From: Panagrolaimus kolymaensis
Lineage: Eukaryota; Nematoda; Chromadorea; Rhabditida; Panagrolaimidae
NCBI GenBank assembly: GCA_028622995.1
Contig: JAJQJQ010000008.1
Location: forward strand, 3,410,001 to 3,474,000
DNA length: 64,000 nucleotides
Direction: 5' to 3'
The position numbers and the translations under genes were made by a program. The notes under the pieces are model-generated. The model ran no database searches and had not been told where the DNA came from. It was given only the letters and a program-made list of their open reading frames with translations. Positions 11,243-21,627 of this stretch are shown one piece after another (position 1 is the stretch's first letter; each line of letters begins with the position of its first letter).

Positions 11243-12090
11243 TCAAGATAATTCATAAACGGTTAAAAACAGTAAACAAAGATAAATTTTTGGTTTAGCT
11301 TGAGTTTTCAATTTTTGAAACATTTTTTCAACAGAAGCCTTTAAAGTTAATTGGTAATTTTCTGAGTTTTGCATGCTAAGACTTAAAGAAAATTTTGAAT
11401 TTTCATCAGCATTTTTTAAAATAAATTTGCATAAAAGCGTGACATCCGCTTCGTTATAAATAACTAATTCCATGAAAGAAAATGTTGAGTTGAAATTTAA
11501 TTCATTCATTTTTTGAAGTGTTTCATTTGTAAAAGTTTCATTTATACATTTATAACATAAATTTAAAAGATTTGGTACTTTTGTAAGGATTCTATCACAT
11601 GAAACTAAAGATCCATTTTCATCGTAAATTTTGACATAATCAAACCATAATGAGTTAATTTTTTTGCCATTGAGAAGAAAATCGAGTTCATTAATGGTTA
11701 AAGTCTGATCGTGAATATATAAACACTGAAGGGTGCAACGATAAATATTTTGCGGAATTTTAAGACGAGTAAATTCAGAATATTGGAATTCATTTGTAAG
11801 CCAAAATTTAATATTGGAAAATCTTTAAAATAAAGTCATTGTTTTGAAGATGATATACGAAAATATAAGGACGCCCAGAAATTTGAAACAATTCGATCAA
11901 CAGCAACAATTTTATTTTTGGTGAAAAAGTATTTGCAACTTTTTTGAAGTTTCGAGAGTCCAACAGCAGAAATATGATTTTGAGTAATATAATAAATCAT
12001 GGCAGATGGAAGAGAAAAATATTGGCATTTAATAATATCAAACATGGTACAATTCGGATGCATAATTGGATCACGTCCATTTGTATTCAT
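11243..12090 (-). pseudogene. broken F-box-like family gene
   Basis: It starts with ATG at 12088-12090, family motif HPNCTMF and an F-box-like segment (SLPSAMIYYITQ ... LQKSCKYFF). The frame hits TGA at 11836-11838, after SSKQ. A few codons on, a one-base deletion shifts the frame: the FPNIKFW motif of its sisters is split between two frames near 11822. From there to the stop at 11243 the shifted frame is open and fully family-like (NIYRCTLQ, NELDFLLNG, CDRILTKVP, ETFTNETLQKMNEL). Two independent lesions lie within about 15 nt. The sisters are 8023-8913 and 12652-13506. Confidence 0.82.
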
Positions 12091-12651
12091 TTCTGAATTA
12101 AAAAATAGTTCTATAAACCAAAAAAAAATATAATGATAAGTTTCTATAAAATGATGGTATAAGAAAAAAGGCTAGAAAAAAAGGGCAAGAGGTTATGGCT
12201 GATGGCCTATTCATACCCATAAACAACCCGTACAGCTTTTGATTTTGTGCCAAGAGAAGCCTCTGGGATATTGCAGTTTTTTTAAATCATTTTTTTGCAG
12301 CAAAATAAAGTTACGAACAAAACCTTTAAGATGGGCGTTTTTTTCACTCATAAATAATTGTCATTTTTCTTTCTACGCATAGGCAATTTAAAAATTATTT
12401 GACAATCTAAATGTTACAATAAATAAAGCAAAATCATGTTCAACAAAATATTTATTTTTTTAATTTGATTTTTTTATAATAAATTCTTTGAAATTTTGCC
12501 AGAGTAAACAAAAAAAAGATATATAAAAAGTTGAAACAAATGCATTTTAAAAAAATGTGAAAAGCAAAATAAAAAACAAACAAAAAACAATTTGAAAGTT
12601 AATAAAAAATAAGTACTAATGAATTTTCCATATTGCGTGTGAATTATTTAG
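12091..12651. other. intergenic, no gene seen
   Basis: AT-rich spacer with no coding resemblance on either strand. Confidence 0.4.
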
Positions 12652-13506
12652 CTAAACATATATTTCGGGTTTAGCAAGAGTTTTCCAATTTTGAAGCATA
12701 TTTTCCACAGCAGTCTTCAAAGTTATTTTATAATTTTCTGTATTCATTTTTATTACATCTAACAAAAATTTCGAACTTCCATCTGAATTTTTAATGATAA
12801 ATTCGCATAAAAGCTTGACATTAGCTTCATTGGTAATTGAAATATGAAAAAAAGTAAATTTAGAATTAAATTCCAATGCGTTCATTTTAAGTAAAACTTC
12901 ATCCGAAAATATTTGTTTCTTGCATTTATAACATAGTTTTAAAAGATTTGGAACTTTTGCGAGAATTTGATCACATGAAACTATGTCACCATTATTATCG
13001 TAAATATTAACATAATCCAACGTTAAATTAAGTATTGTTTTTCCGTTCAAAAGAAAATCCATTTCACTGAGTTGCAAGTTTTGGTCATGTATATACAAAT
13101 ATTTAAGGCTGCATCTATAAATATTTTCTGGAATCTTAAGAGGATTAAATGAAGAATATTGGAATTCATTTGTAATCCAAAATTTAATATTCGGAAAATC
13201 TTTAAAACAAAGTTTTTCTTTAGAAGAACGGAAAAAACATAAGAATTCCTTAAAATGACCAACGCGATGATTAACAACAGCAATTTTATTTTTAGCAAAA
13301 AAATATTTGCATGTTTTTTGAAGTTTTAAAACTCCATCAGCGGAAATTGGATTCTTTGAAATATAATGAATTAAAGTTGATGGAAAAGAAAAATATTGGT
13401 TTTGAGGAGAATCAAAATTAGCATATTGAAAACTTGATGATTTCGAAGCGGTTGGTTTTGATTTTTTTGGTTTAAATAATTTAGAAAAAAAATTATTCAA
13501 TTTCAT
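12652..13506 (-). CDS. F-box-like family protein (284 aa)
   Basis: Single exon with ATG at 13504-13506. The N-terminus is lysine/serine-rich (KLFKPKKSKPTASKSSS), longer and more basic than in sisters, and lacks the HPNP motif; FDSPQNQYFS replaces it. The F-box-like segment is at residues about 39-78. Landmarks kept: NIYRCSLKYLYIHDQ, SEMDFLLNG, CDQILAKVP, EIN-type linker and NYKITLKTAVENMLQNW near the end. The closest relative is 8023-8913. A nuclear role for the basic start is possible but unsupported. Confidence 0.78.
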   Translation of the reverse strand: MKLNNFFSKLFKPKKSKPTASKSSSFQYANFDSPQNQYFSFPSTLIHYISKNPISADGVLKLQKTCKYFFAKNKIAVVNHRVGHFKEFLCFFRSSKEKLCFKDFPNIKFWITNEFQYSSFNPLKIPENIYRCSLKYLYIHDQNLQLSEMDFLLNGKTILNLTLDYVNIYDNNGDIVSCDQILAKVPNLLKLCYKCKKQIFSDEVLLKMNALEFNSKFTFFHISITNEANVKLLCEFIIKNSDGSSKFLLDVIKMNTENYKITLKTAVENMLQNWKTLAKPEIYV

Positions 13507-14014
13507 AATTTAAGGATTTAAAGTGCGATGAATAAATTTTGTCCTGAATCATCCAATATGCCACATTTACTTATTTCATTTTTTTAAATCGAAAAATAAC
13601 CTAACAGTTTCGTGCAGGGCACACTAGTCTTAGCAAAGTGGTTAGATGGAAAACAAAAACGAAGGTTTTTGCCAGTCTCTCCATTTTGTCCTTTATTTTT
13701 TTCTCCATTGGTCTGGTCTTTTCTACCAACCAATAAATGAATGGACGCACAAAGAGTGTTATTTAGGTTAGTTGAAAAAATACTCACAAAGGCACGATTC
13801 TGGGATTGTGAGTGGGTAAATAAATTAAAGAACAATTCAAAACAAAAAATTTTATGATTTTCTCGCTTTGTAGATAAAACAAAATTTTTCAAATTTTTTC
13901 CAATGAAAGGTTGTAAATATTTTTTTGGACGCATTTAAAACAATTTTATAATTTTTTATTAAACAAAAAATACAAAATGAGAACGCACAAAATAAAAAGA
14001 AATTTGAAAAAATA
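13507..14014. other. intergenic, no gene seen
   Basis: Spacer between a family gene and the first hAT-like MITE. A segment near 13630-13655 reads like a tRNA A-box (TTAGCAAAGTGGTTAGA), but no matching B-box follows. Confidence 0.4.
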
Positions 14015-14022
14015 GTAGAGTC

Positions 14023-14353
14023 CAGTGATGTTCCTCGCCCGCCAAACGCCCGCCCGCGAGCCGCCCGCAAGCGCCCGCCCGCGGGCGGCGGGCGGGCGAA
14101 GGGCGGAATTTTGGAAAGTTCGCGGGCGCCGGGCGGGCGAAGAGCAACTTTTTAAAAAAATCAAAAAAATTCAATTTTTTAACCGAAAAAAGTCGATTTT
14201 TAATAGAAAAAATCGAAAATTTCGCGGGCGACGAGCGGGCGCGGGCGAAGATTCAAAAGTTGGCGGGCGCACGGGCGAGCGCGGGCGACTTTTTGGAAAT
14301 GCCGCGGGCGGCGAGCGGGCGACGGGCGAGAAAAATGACAAGGAACAACACTG
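14023..14353. mobile_element. hAT-like MITE 1 (331 bp, GC-rich)
   Basis: Flanked by a perfect 8-bp direct repeat GTAGAGTC (14015-14022 and 14354-14361). Terminal inverted repeats read CAGTG(A/T)TGTTCCT from both ends. The interior is a GC-rich island in otherwise AT-rich DNA and is built from CGGGCG/CGCCCG words in both orientations. An 8-bp target duplication and CAG-type termini are hallmarks of hAT transposons. The element is too short to encode a transposase, so it is non-autonomous. Long arginine/proline/glycine-rich open frames across it on both strands are by-products of the GC words and not genes. Confidence 0.85.
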
Positions 14354-14422
14354 GTAGAGTCTTTCAAAATTTAAATAAATTCAGTGTCATCAATTACCTT
14401 AACTAATAAACGGCTTCTCTAC

Positions 14423-15474
14423 CTAATTTCTAAACATTTCATTTACAGCTGATTTCAAAATTAATCGGTAATTTGCTGAGTTTTCCATGCAAAATTCGAA
14501 AAAAACTCTAGAATTAAATGAATCAACATTTTTTTTAACAAAGTCGCATAAAAGTGTAACATCAGTATTTTCTTCCATATTATAAAAATATAAAGAAATG
14601 TATTCAAATTTCAAATTAAATTTTACAATATTCATTTTGGCAAAAGTTTCATTGGTAAAAATTTCATTTTCGCACATGTAGGACAATTCTAAAATGTTGG
14701 GAACAGGAACGGGCGGAAATGACTTTTTCTTTGACGGAAGGAAACGGAAACGGAACTGGGGTAGTTCCGTAATGGCGGAAACGGAAACGGAAATCCAAAA
14801 TGCCCGGAATTCCGCGGAAACGGAAACGGAACGGAAATTTTGTATTAGAAATTTCATTTTTTAGGCTTTTGCGGAAACGGAAATGGAAACGGAAATTAAA
14901 ATTTTTTTTTGCGGAAACGGAAACGGAAACGGAACTGAAAAAAGGGCGGAATTCCGCGGAAACGGAAACGGAAACGGAATTCCGCCCGTCCCTGGTTGGG
15001 AACTTTTAAAAGTATTTTGTCACACGAAACCAAAATGTTATCATTGTCTCTAATATTTACAAGAGTTAAATGAAGGTATGTTATTTTCCCACCATTTATA
15101 AAGAAATTAAATTCATTCAAAGTTAAAATCTGTTTGTAAAGTTGTAAACTTCGAAGGCTGCATCTATAAATATTTTCTGTAATTTTAAAGGCATATTCTT
15201 CACTGACTATGAAGCCATCTACAAGCCAAAATTTAGAATCCTTGAAATAAAATTTATGTCTACGAAAGTTTCCATTTTTATCATAAAATAAATATACTTC
15301 ATTGTATTCGACATTTCTTTTAACCATAATAATTTTATTTTTGACGAAAAAATATTTGCTGGTTTTTTGAAGTTTTTCAAGTCCATTGGTTGAGATTGGA
15401 TTTTGAGTGATATATGAAATAATTCCAAATGGCAAAGAAAAATATTGGCGTTGATGTGAATTAAAATCAGCCAT
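14423..15474 (-). pseudogene. F-box-like family gene interrupted by a MITE
   Basis: The 5' part (ATG at 15472-15474 to about 15003) has the family start, an F-box-like segment (SLPFGIISYITQNP ... LQKTSKYFF) and the body up to DKILLKVPN. The 3' part (about 14703 to 14423) resumes with ILELSYMCENEIFTNETF and ends normally at SAVNEMFRN. The 299-bp insertion (element plus one 8-bp target copy) is not a multiple of three, so the halves lie in different frames and the 5' frame ends in an RFRFR-type tail made of transposon sequence. Without the insertion the two halves read as one ordinary family gene, so disruption looks recent. The alternative is that the tail-bearing N-terminal half is still expressed. 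Confidence 0.85.
14704..14994. mobile_element. hAT-like MITE 2 (291 bp, AAACGG-rich)
   Basis: Perfect 8-bp target duplication GTTGGGAA at 14696-14703 and 14995-15002. Terminal inverted repeats CAGG(A/G)ACGGGCGGAA match at 15 of the first 17 positions. The interior is largely GGAAAC repeats, so AAACGG words recur dozens of times, in the same orientation in the right half and also near the left end. AAACGG is the hexamer bound by the transposase of the maize hAT element Ac in its subterminal regions (established); its relevance here is inference. The insertion is inside an F-box-like gene. Confidence 0.87.
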
Positions 15475-16395
15475 GTTTTGATGTTTAAAAACAAATTAAA
15501 TTGAAAGACGCTTGTTGAAACTAACTTTTTTCTATTCGAAATGCGGCAAATAAGTTTTTTGTTTTCTTGATTGCTGTCCATATAATTTTATGAAATGAGA
15601 AAATAACCCAAAGGCAGCCTGAAAGGCATCCTCGGTATTTTTTTTTTTTTTTTTTGCAAAAAAATTTGAACGAATCAAAAACTAAAGAATACTGGGGGAT
15701 TTTGTCTATTAGTCTCAATCACAATTTCGACATTGTAAAAGTTCAGGCCAAAGATCAGTTTTTTTTTCGTATATAATTTTGCATAGTGGGACCCTTCAAA
15801 GACAATTCAATGAATAGCTTTGCTTAATTTAAAACTTTATTCCTTCTTTATTGTAGTGTGGGTCGCCATCCAGGCAGACGGTACTTTTCTAGTTGTTATT
15901 TGTCGTCGGATTTCGATGGGGTGCAAACATTTATTTTGATTTCATCTGTTTTTATTTTAAATACCTTTTCTCTTCTTTCTTTTTTTCTTCAGAAATCTTG
16001 CTTTCATTTTTAGACAAAAAAAAGAAAACAAAAAATTTCTTCGAAAATTCAAAAAAATAAATAAATAAAAAGAGTGTAAAATTTCCTTTTTTTTTTCCTT
16101 TAAAAAAAACTTTGCACGTTAATTCAAAAAAAATAATGATTCAAATTTGGAATGAAATGTTTTGTTTTTTGAATCACCCTAAAAATGCACTTTTTTGTTT
16201 TTGAAATGGTTTTTATTTTTTCATAAAAAATAACATCGTTTAAAAAGATTTTTTTGTTGTATAAGAATTGCAAAAATGAACAACACAGAAAGGTTAATGC
16301 TCATTTTTTTTGTTGGGAAAAAGGGTTCTGTTTTAAACAAATTGTCATTTTTTTCTTTTTCAAAAAAAATATATATAAAAAACAAATTTAAAAAA
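15475..16395. other. intergenic, shared flank sequences, no gene seen
   Basis: Contains the upstream block GAAAATAACCCAAAGGCA at about 15598-15616, which recurs before other family genes. At about 15845-15910 is a segment (TCTTTATTGTAGTG ... TTTTCTAGTTGTTATTTGTC) repeated at about 22750-22816. At about 16155-16215 is a 3'-flank segment (GTTTTTTGAATCACC) repeated at about 18980-19010. A long T run lies at 15640-15655. Confidence 0.45.
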
Positions 16396-17241
16396 TTAAT
16401 GAATAAAAACAGTTGGCTTTTCTTTGGTTTTCCACTTTTGAAGCATCTTTTCGACGGCTGTTTTCAAAGTTGCTTGGTAAATTTCTTGGTTGGTCATTTT
16501 CAAATAAATATAAAATCGTGAATGCCCAGCTGCATTTTTTGAAATAAATTCGCATAAAAGTTTAATATCAGCTTCAGGAGATAAATTATAAATAGTCATT
16601 CTACAATCTGATAATTTTGAATTAAAATTAAGCGCATTCATTTTTTCAAAAGTTTCGTTCGTAAAAATTTCATTTTTACAAGCATAATGTAAAATTTTAA
16701 TTGCAGGCGTTTTTGAAAGAATTCTATCAGATGAAACACAAATTCCATTTTCATCGAATACATTTTCAATATTTAACCATAGCCAAGTAATTTTTCCACC
16801 ATCCATAAGGAAATCCAATTCATTCAAAGTAATATTTTGGAAATTTATAACCAAAGTATGAAGATTGCAGCGATAAATATTTTCTGGCAAAAATAAAGGA
16901 AATCTCTTACAAATTTTCATTTTTCCTGTAAGCCAAAATCGAATATCTTTAAATTTATTAAAATAACACTTGTGGTCATAACTTCCATAAATATACATTT
17001 CTCCATTATTTTTCCATACCCATTTATCAGAAACAATAATTTTATTTTTAACGTAAAAATATTTGCAACTTTTTTGAAGTTTTTGGAGTTCATTGGCCGA
17101 AAATGGATTCTTGGAAATGTAAGAAATAATTCCAAATGGAAGAGAAAAATAATGACGACGATGTGATTCGAAAGTGGATGGATTTGGATGGTTGAATTCC
17201 TTAATACCAGATGGGTTTGATAAAAAATGATCAGCATCCAT
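16396..17241 (-). CDS. F-box-like family protein (281 aa)
   Basis: Single exon with ATG at 17239-17241. It starts MDADHFLSNP and reaches the family motif HPNPSTFESHRR and the F-box-like segment at residues about 29-68 (SLPFGIISYISKNPFS ... LQKSCKYFY). It ends KTKEKPTVFIH. It is a close paralogue of 19107-19958: same MDADHF start, same HPNPSTFE block and the same YGSYDHKC segment. The similarity extends into the 3' flanks, so the pair arose by tandem duplication of a unit larger than the coding region. No intron and no break seen. Confidence 0.8.
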   Translation of the reverse strand: MDADHFLSNPSGIKEFNHPNPSTFESHRRHYFSLPFGIISYISKNPFSANELQKLQKSCKYFYVKNKIIVSDKWVWKNNGEMYIYGSYDHKCYFNKFKDIRFWLTGKMKICKRFPLFLPENIYRCNLHTLVINFQNITLNELDFLMDGGKITWLWLNIENVFDENGICVSSDRILSKTPAIKILHYACKNEIFTNETFEKMNALNFNSKLSDCRMTIYNLSPEADIKLLCEFISKNAAGHSRFYIYLKMTNQEIYQATLKTAVEKMLQKWKTKEKPTVFIH

Positions 17242-18199
17242 TTTTTTTTTTGCAAACGAAACTTTGGCAGTATTTATGGACTTAAAAAAAAGATGGCTAA
17301 CTTTTTATAAATTTTTTAACGAAATGATTAATCCGAAAAGGAGCTTACTGCTATCCATTTTGCCAAGAAAAAGGAAGAAGAATAACAATAAATAAATTAA
17401 AAAATTCGTTTCTAGACTTTTGATTCAAGGTCCATCGCTTCCTCCATTAATATTTGTTGTTTCATCCGCCGAAAAAAAGTGTATTGCTCACTAAACGTTA
17501 AAAAGTGGATGTAATACATATTTGAAAACTTTTTATAAATTAAAATGTCATAAATAGTTAAATAATTTTATGCCTTTTTCTTATGCCGATAATTAGAAAA
17601 AAACTTTTCACTTTCATTTTTTAATTTCTTTATTGCCTTTAAATTCCCAATTATCGTTAAGATGTTTTTGTTCAAGGAAAACACAAAAATGGCGGGAAGC
17701 GCCCTTCTTTATTTTTTTTTTGATTTTCTGTACAAAGTATTAGTGTCGCGTGGATGATTATATTCGCAATAATTATAAGTTTAGAGGATAAACAAGTTAA
17801 TCTTTTTTTAAACAAATTATAGACAAAGCAAAAAAAAAATTTAAATATTCAAAAAAAAATGATTTTTAAAAAGCCCAACGTGAAATTAACGCTGAATAAA
17901 AACGAAGAAAAAAAAACAGAAAAAGTTGCTGGTTTAATATTGATTTGGTCGTTCGCGGCAGCACAAATATCGCATTTTATTTCAAAATTTTTGCTGACAT
18001 TTAAGCGCAAAGACACGTATCGATTTTTTCTACATTTCGCTCTTTTTTGCCTTGCTTTTTTAAAAATTGCTTTAAACCAATTTTTTTTGAATATTTAGTA
18101 AACATTTTTTGTTCTTTAATGGTCTTACTTTTTGGTTTTTTTAAAAAATAATTTTACTGCATTGAGAACAAATTTTTCTCTTTAAACAAAGATTTTTTT
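17242..18199. other. intergenic; weak open frames only
   Basis: No confident gene. On the minus strand about 17930-18070 stays open and encodes a CDIC motif with basic flanks, which could be a further remnant of the element at 18200-18588. A 79-codon plus-strand frame at 17859-18098 has no domain. Confidence 0.35.
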
Positions 18200-18588
18200 C
18201 TTGCCTTTATTAGTATTCAAATGGAAATTCATACAATCTTGATGTGGGAAGAAAAAACCACTTTCTTTACATTGAACACGGGAATTGCTATCAATTGTTT
18301 TGCAAGGCATAAAAAAACCATGACGTCCACATAAAAAACAGTGTTTTTTGCAACCACGAGGATGAGTATCAGATGAATATAACGGTTAAAGGCAATGAAC
18401 ACAAAAATTTTTCACCTCAAGTTAAAGAAAGAAGATTAATTATACAACATTTTTAAACCAACTCTGAGAAAAAGATTTAACTTTGGAATGTAATCAAAAT
18501 GATTTTCTTTCAATAAAATAACAGTGACATTTTGGGCTTCCGTTGTGTTCAATAATATTTCGCGATCTATAAAAGCAAAAGGCGCCAT
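18200..18588 (-). pseudogene. cysteine-rich remnant, possibly Polinton/Maverick DNA polymerase N-terminus
   Basis: From an ATG at 18586-18588 a short frame encodes a hydrophobic/helical stretch (NVTVILLKENHFDYIPKLN) ending in TAA. About 30 nt on, after an acceptor-like AG, a second piece encodes CVHC, then a TAA at 18386-18388, then closely spaced Cys/His pairs (HPRGCKKHCFLCGRHG, a later C, and HQDCMNFHL). The order I-L-L-x-H-Y/F-x-x-I followed by CxxC and further C/H pairs resembles the N-terminal zinc region of Polinton-type family B polymerases. The resemblance is by eye only. Stops and missing downstream polymerase motifs make it a dead fragment. Confidence 0.4.
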
Positions 18589-19106
18589 TTTGAAGGAAAC
18601 AGGAAATTATCATAAAAGAAATTTTTGAGAAACAAATAATTTTAAAAAATGAGAGAATGATCCAATTCTGTATTTGTTTATTGCATTTAATAATTCTTGG
18701 AATAAAAAAAAGTAACTTTTAAGCATGTATATTTACTGGATTAAAACAGATTAATATGCCCTCTATAAAATTCTGCGATTGATCTTTCACGAAAACGCAA
18801 AACGAAAATTATCTCGTCATATGCTGAAATCAAATATACTGGCAAACCACCATAAAAAATTAAAAAATCAATGTCGGATTGCAAAGTAAATCGTTTTATT
18901 CCTCAAATTTTCTTTTTCAAAATTTTTATATTTTAACTTAAAAAAACTGAGTCACTTGAGGAAGAAACGTTTTGCTTTTTTGAATCACCTTAAATAATAC
19001 GCTTTTTTGTGAATGGTTTTTACATTTTCAAAAAAACTCTTTATTTCTTTTTGTTTTTTTATACATAACAAAAAATACTAAAAATACAGAAATATTATTG
19101 CTTAAA
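18589..19106. other. intergenic, 3' flank duplicate
   Basis: Contains the second copy (about 18980-19010) of the 3'-flank segment also seen downstream of the paralogue at 16396-17241. Nothing else recognised. Confidence 0.4.
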
Positions 19107-19958
19107 TCAAAAAATTAGAACACTTGGTTTTTCTTTTGTTTCCCAACTTTCAATCATTTCATTTAGAGCAGATAGCAAATTAGATCGATGTATTTTTCGG
19201 TTGATCATACTCAAATAAAAAACGTATCGTGTATCTTTTTTCGCATTGTTTTTAATAAATTTGCACAAAAGTGAGATATCAGAATAAGGAGATAAATTCA
19301 AAATATATATACGGCATTCAGGAAATTTTGAATTGAATTTTAATTCATTCATTTTTTGAAAAGCTTCATTGGTGAAAATTTCTTTATTGCAGCGATATTC
19401 AAATACTTTAACTGTTGGAACTTTCACGAGGATTTGATCACATGCAACCAGTGCACCATTAGCATCGTAAATATTTACATCTACTAATCGAAGCCATGTA
19501 ATTTTTCCACCATTCAAAAGAAAATCCATTTCAGCCACCGTAAAATTTTGTTTATCAAGAACCAAACTACGAAGGCTACAGCGAAAAATATTTTCAACTG
19601 ATTTCAACAAATGATTGTTATATGTATTTAAATGCCCAGTAAGCCAGAATCGAATATGTTTAAATTTTTTTAAATTACATTTATGATCATAGCTTCCATA
19701 AAGAAATATCTCCTTATCATCATTTTGACAAACCCATTTATCAGAAACAATAATTTTATTTTTGACGAAAAAATATTTGCAACTTTTTTGAATTTTCTCA
19801 AGGTTTTGCGGTGAGATTGGATTCTTGGAAATGTAAGAAATAATTCCAAATGGAAGAGAAAAATATTGTCGACGATGGAATTCGAAAGTGGATGGATTTG
19901 GATGTTTAAATTCTTTAATAGTGGCATCAGGGTTCAATAAAAAATGATCAGCATCCAT
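19107..19958 (-). CDS. F-box-like family protein (283 aa)
   Basis: Single exon with ATG at 19956-19958. It starts MDADHFLLNPDA and continues HPNPSTFEFHRRQYF; the F-box-like segment is at residues about 30-69 (SLPFGIISYISKNPIS ... IQKSCKYFF). Landmarks: NIFRCSLRSLVLDKQ, AEMDFLLNGG, CDQILVKVP and EIFTNEAFQKMNEL; it ends TKEKPSVLIF. It is the tandem paralogue of 16396-17241. No break seen. Confidence 0.8.
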   Translation of the reverse strand: MDADHFLLNPDATIKEFKHPNPSTFEFHRRQYFSLPFGIISYISKNPISPQNLEKIQKSCKYFFVKNKIIVSDKWVCQNDDKEIFLYGSYDHKCNLKKFKHIRFWLTGHLNTYNNHLLKSVENIFRCSLRSLVLDKQNFTVAEMDFLLNGGKITWLRLVDVNIYDANGALVACDQILVKVPTVKVFEYRCNKEIFTNEAFQKMNELKFNSKFPECRIYILNLSPYSDISLLCKFIKNNAKKDTRYVFYLSMINRKIHRSNLLSALNEMIESWETKEKPSVLIF

Positions 19959-21627
19959 TTTTTACAAATAAAACTTTTGTCCTATTTACAATATGTATTT
20001 TTGAGAAAATAAAAAAGGTGGATGACTGGAAATTTTTTTATGGAATGATTAATTCAAATCGGGGTTTTTTACCCATTTTGCCAACAAACAAAAAACTTAA
20101 ATTTTTTTTCTAACCTCCTTTTTTTGTATTGATTTTTTCTGTCTCTTATTATTTTTTGAACGCACAAAATTTGAAAGAAACTTTCAAGTTTGTCTTTGTT
20201 GTTCAACCATTTTTTAGATTATAAATTTACACTAATTTTTTTTATTTTAGATTTCATTTACATGTTTTATGAATTTTTTTTATTAATTATTCTTAGCATA
20301 AAAATCTAACATTATCTTTACCAAGCTTTTAATGTTTCTTTCTGTTCCCATAAAGAACACTTATAATAAAATTTATACCTTTATTTTTATTTTTTCTTTA
20401 TAAATCAAAGATATTTATTTTTATCTTTCCATATTTAGCGATCTGGGTTTTAATTTTGGAACGATTTAAAAAAAGTTTGGAAAATAATCTTTAAAAAAGT
20501 CCAAAAAAACGAAAAGAAAAAAATATTTAAATATTAAAAAAAAATCAAACAAACATAACTTTAAAGAAAGAAAAAAAAATGAAATAAAAAGAAGTCAAGT
20601 CTTAAATTAATGAAACAAGAGTGAAAGAGATGGGTCCATATGCGTGACCTTGAAAGTAATAAAGACTACGACAAAGTTAATTAAAGAAGTAAAAAAACGT
20701 AAGTTGACTAAATACTAAAAAGAATTTATTATAAAAAATGTCAGATATTTCTTAAACTTTATAAATGCAATTTTTTCAGAACAATCAATTGTAATTTTTC
20801 GAGAAAAGACAAGACTTTTGCCAAATAACAGAAAATATTTAACTCTTTTTTATCAATTATTTATTGCAAGAAAATAACTTTTTTGTCGGATTGTAATTAC
20901 GAATCATGTTTTATTCCCATTCAAAAAAAGCAAAATAAAAAATAAAATTGTCTATATATCCGATACTACAATCTGGATTAATGCTAACTAAATCAACATT
21001 CGCAAGTCTTTTAACATCTTTTTTAAAATTATATTTTTTGGTAAACCCAAATTACGAAATTCAATCAAATTGTGAAACAAAAAGGAAATTTTTGTTATTA
21101 AATATTCAAAAATAATTTTTAAAATTTTTAATGTATCTTTCAAAAACAAAGAAAATGGTTGGCTGTTATCAAAAAAAATTTTCTTGAAAGAAATGATTCA
21201 AAAAATGAATCATTTTATGATTTTCACAAAACTTTTTCTTCTCTTTTCCAGAAAACATTCTTTTTTGATTTTATTTTTTAGTAATAAAAAAAATGAGAAA
21301 TTTTTTATTTTAAAATCAAAAACAAACATAATACAAAAAAAGAATTAAAAGTTTGTTCTTGATTGTTGCTAATATAATTTTAAGAAATGAGAAAATAACC
21401 TGAAGCTTTCTTAAAGGTATTTCCATCCTTTGCAACAACAAAATATTTCAAATGAATGCAAGACACATCAATGTTTATTTATTTTAGGGGTATGTCCATT
21501 TCTGTGATTTAACGATTTTTTTTGAATAAATTTTTACGAACACATACACAAAAAAAGCTTTACAAAAAAAAACTTGAAAATAAAAAGGAAAAAAGAGGCA
21601 CACATAAGTTTTATTTTCTTAGGTCGA
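19959..21627. other. intergenic with an orphan family 5' flank
   Basis: About 1.7 kb without a gene. The stretch at about 21345-21460 matches the upstream flank of the MITE-broken gene (ATATAATTTTA-GAAATGAGAAAATAACC, then a weaker match), but no family coding sequence lies on its downstream (minus-strand) side until 19958. This suggests a deleted family member. Confidence 0.45.

Noticed and set aside
13630..13655. tRNA A-box-like sequence
   Set aside because: No B-box within tRNA distance and no stem pairing.
14025..14357. Arg/Pro/Gly-rich open frames on both strands across the GC island
   Set aside because: They are by-products of the CGGGCG word repeats inside a MITE with clear target duplication.
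14704..14994. CRISPR-like or telomere-like array from the repeated GGAAAC words
   Set aside because: There is no spacer structure and the words are irregular; the block is bounded by hAT-type inverted ends and an 8-bp duplication.
17859..18098. 79-codon plus-strand frame with hydrophobic stretches
   Set aside because: Low complexity and phenylalanine-rich, typical of AT-rich DNA. The minus strand is the more coding-like strand here.
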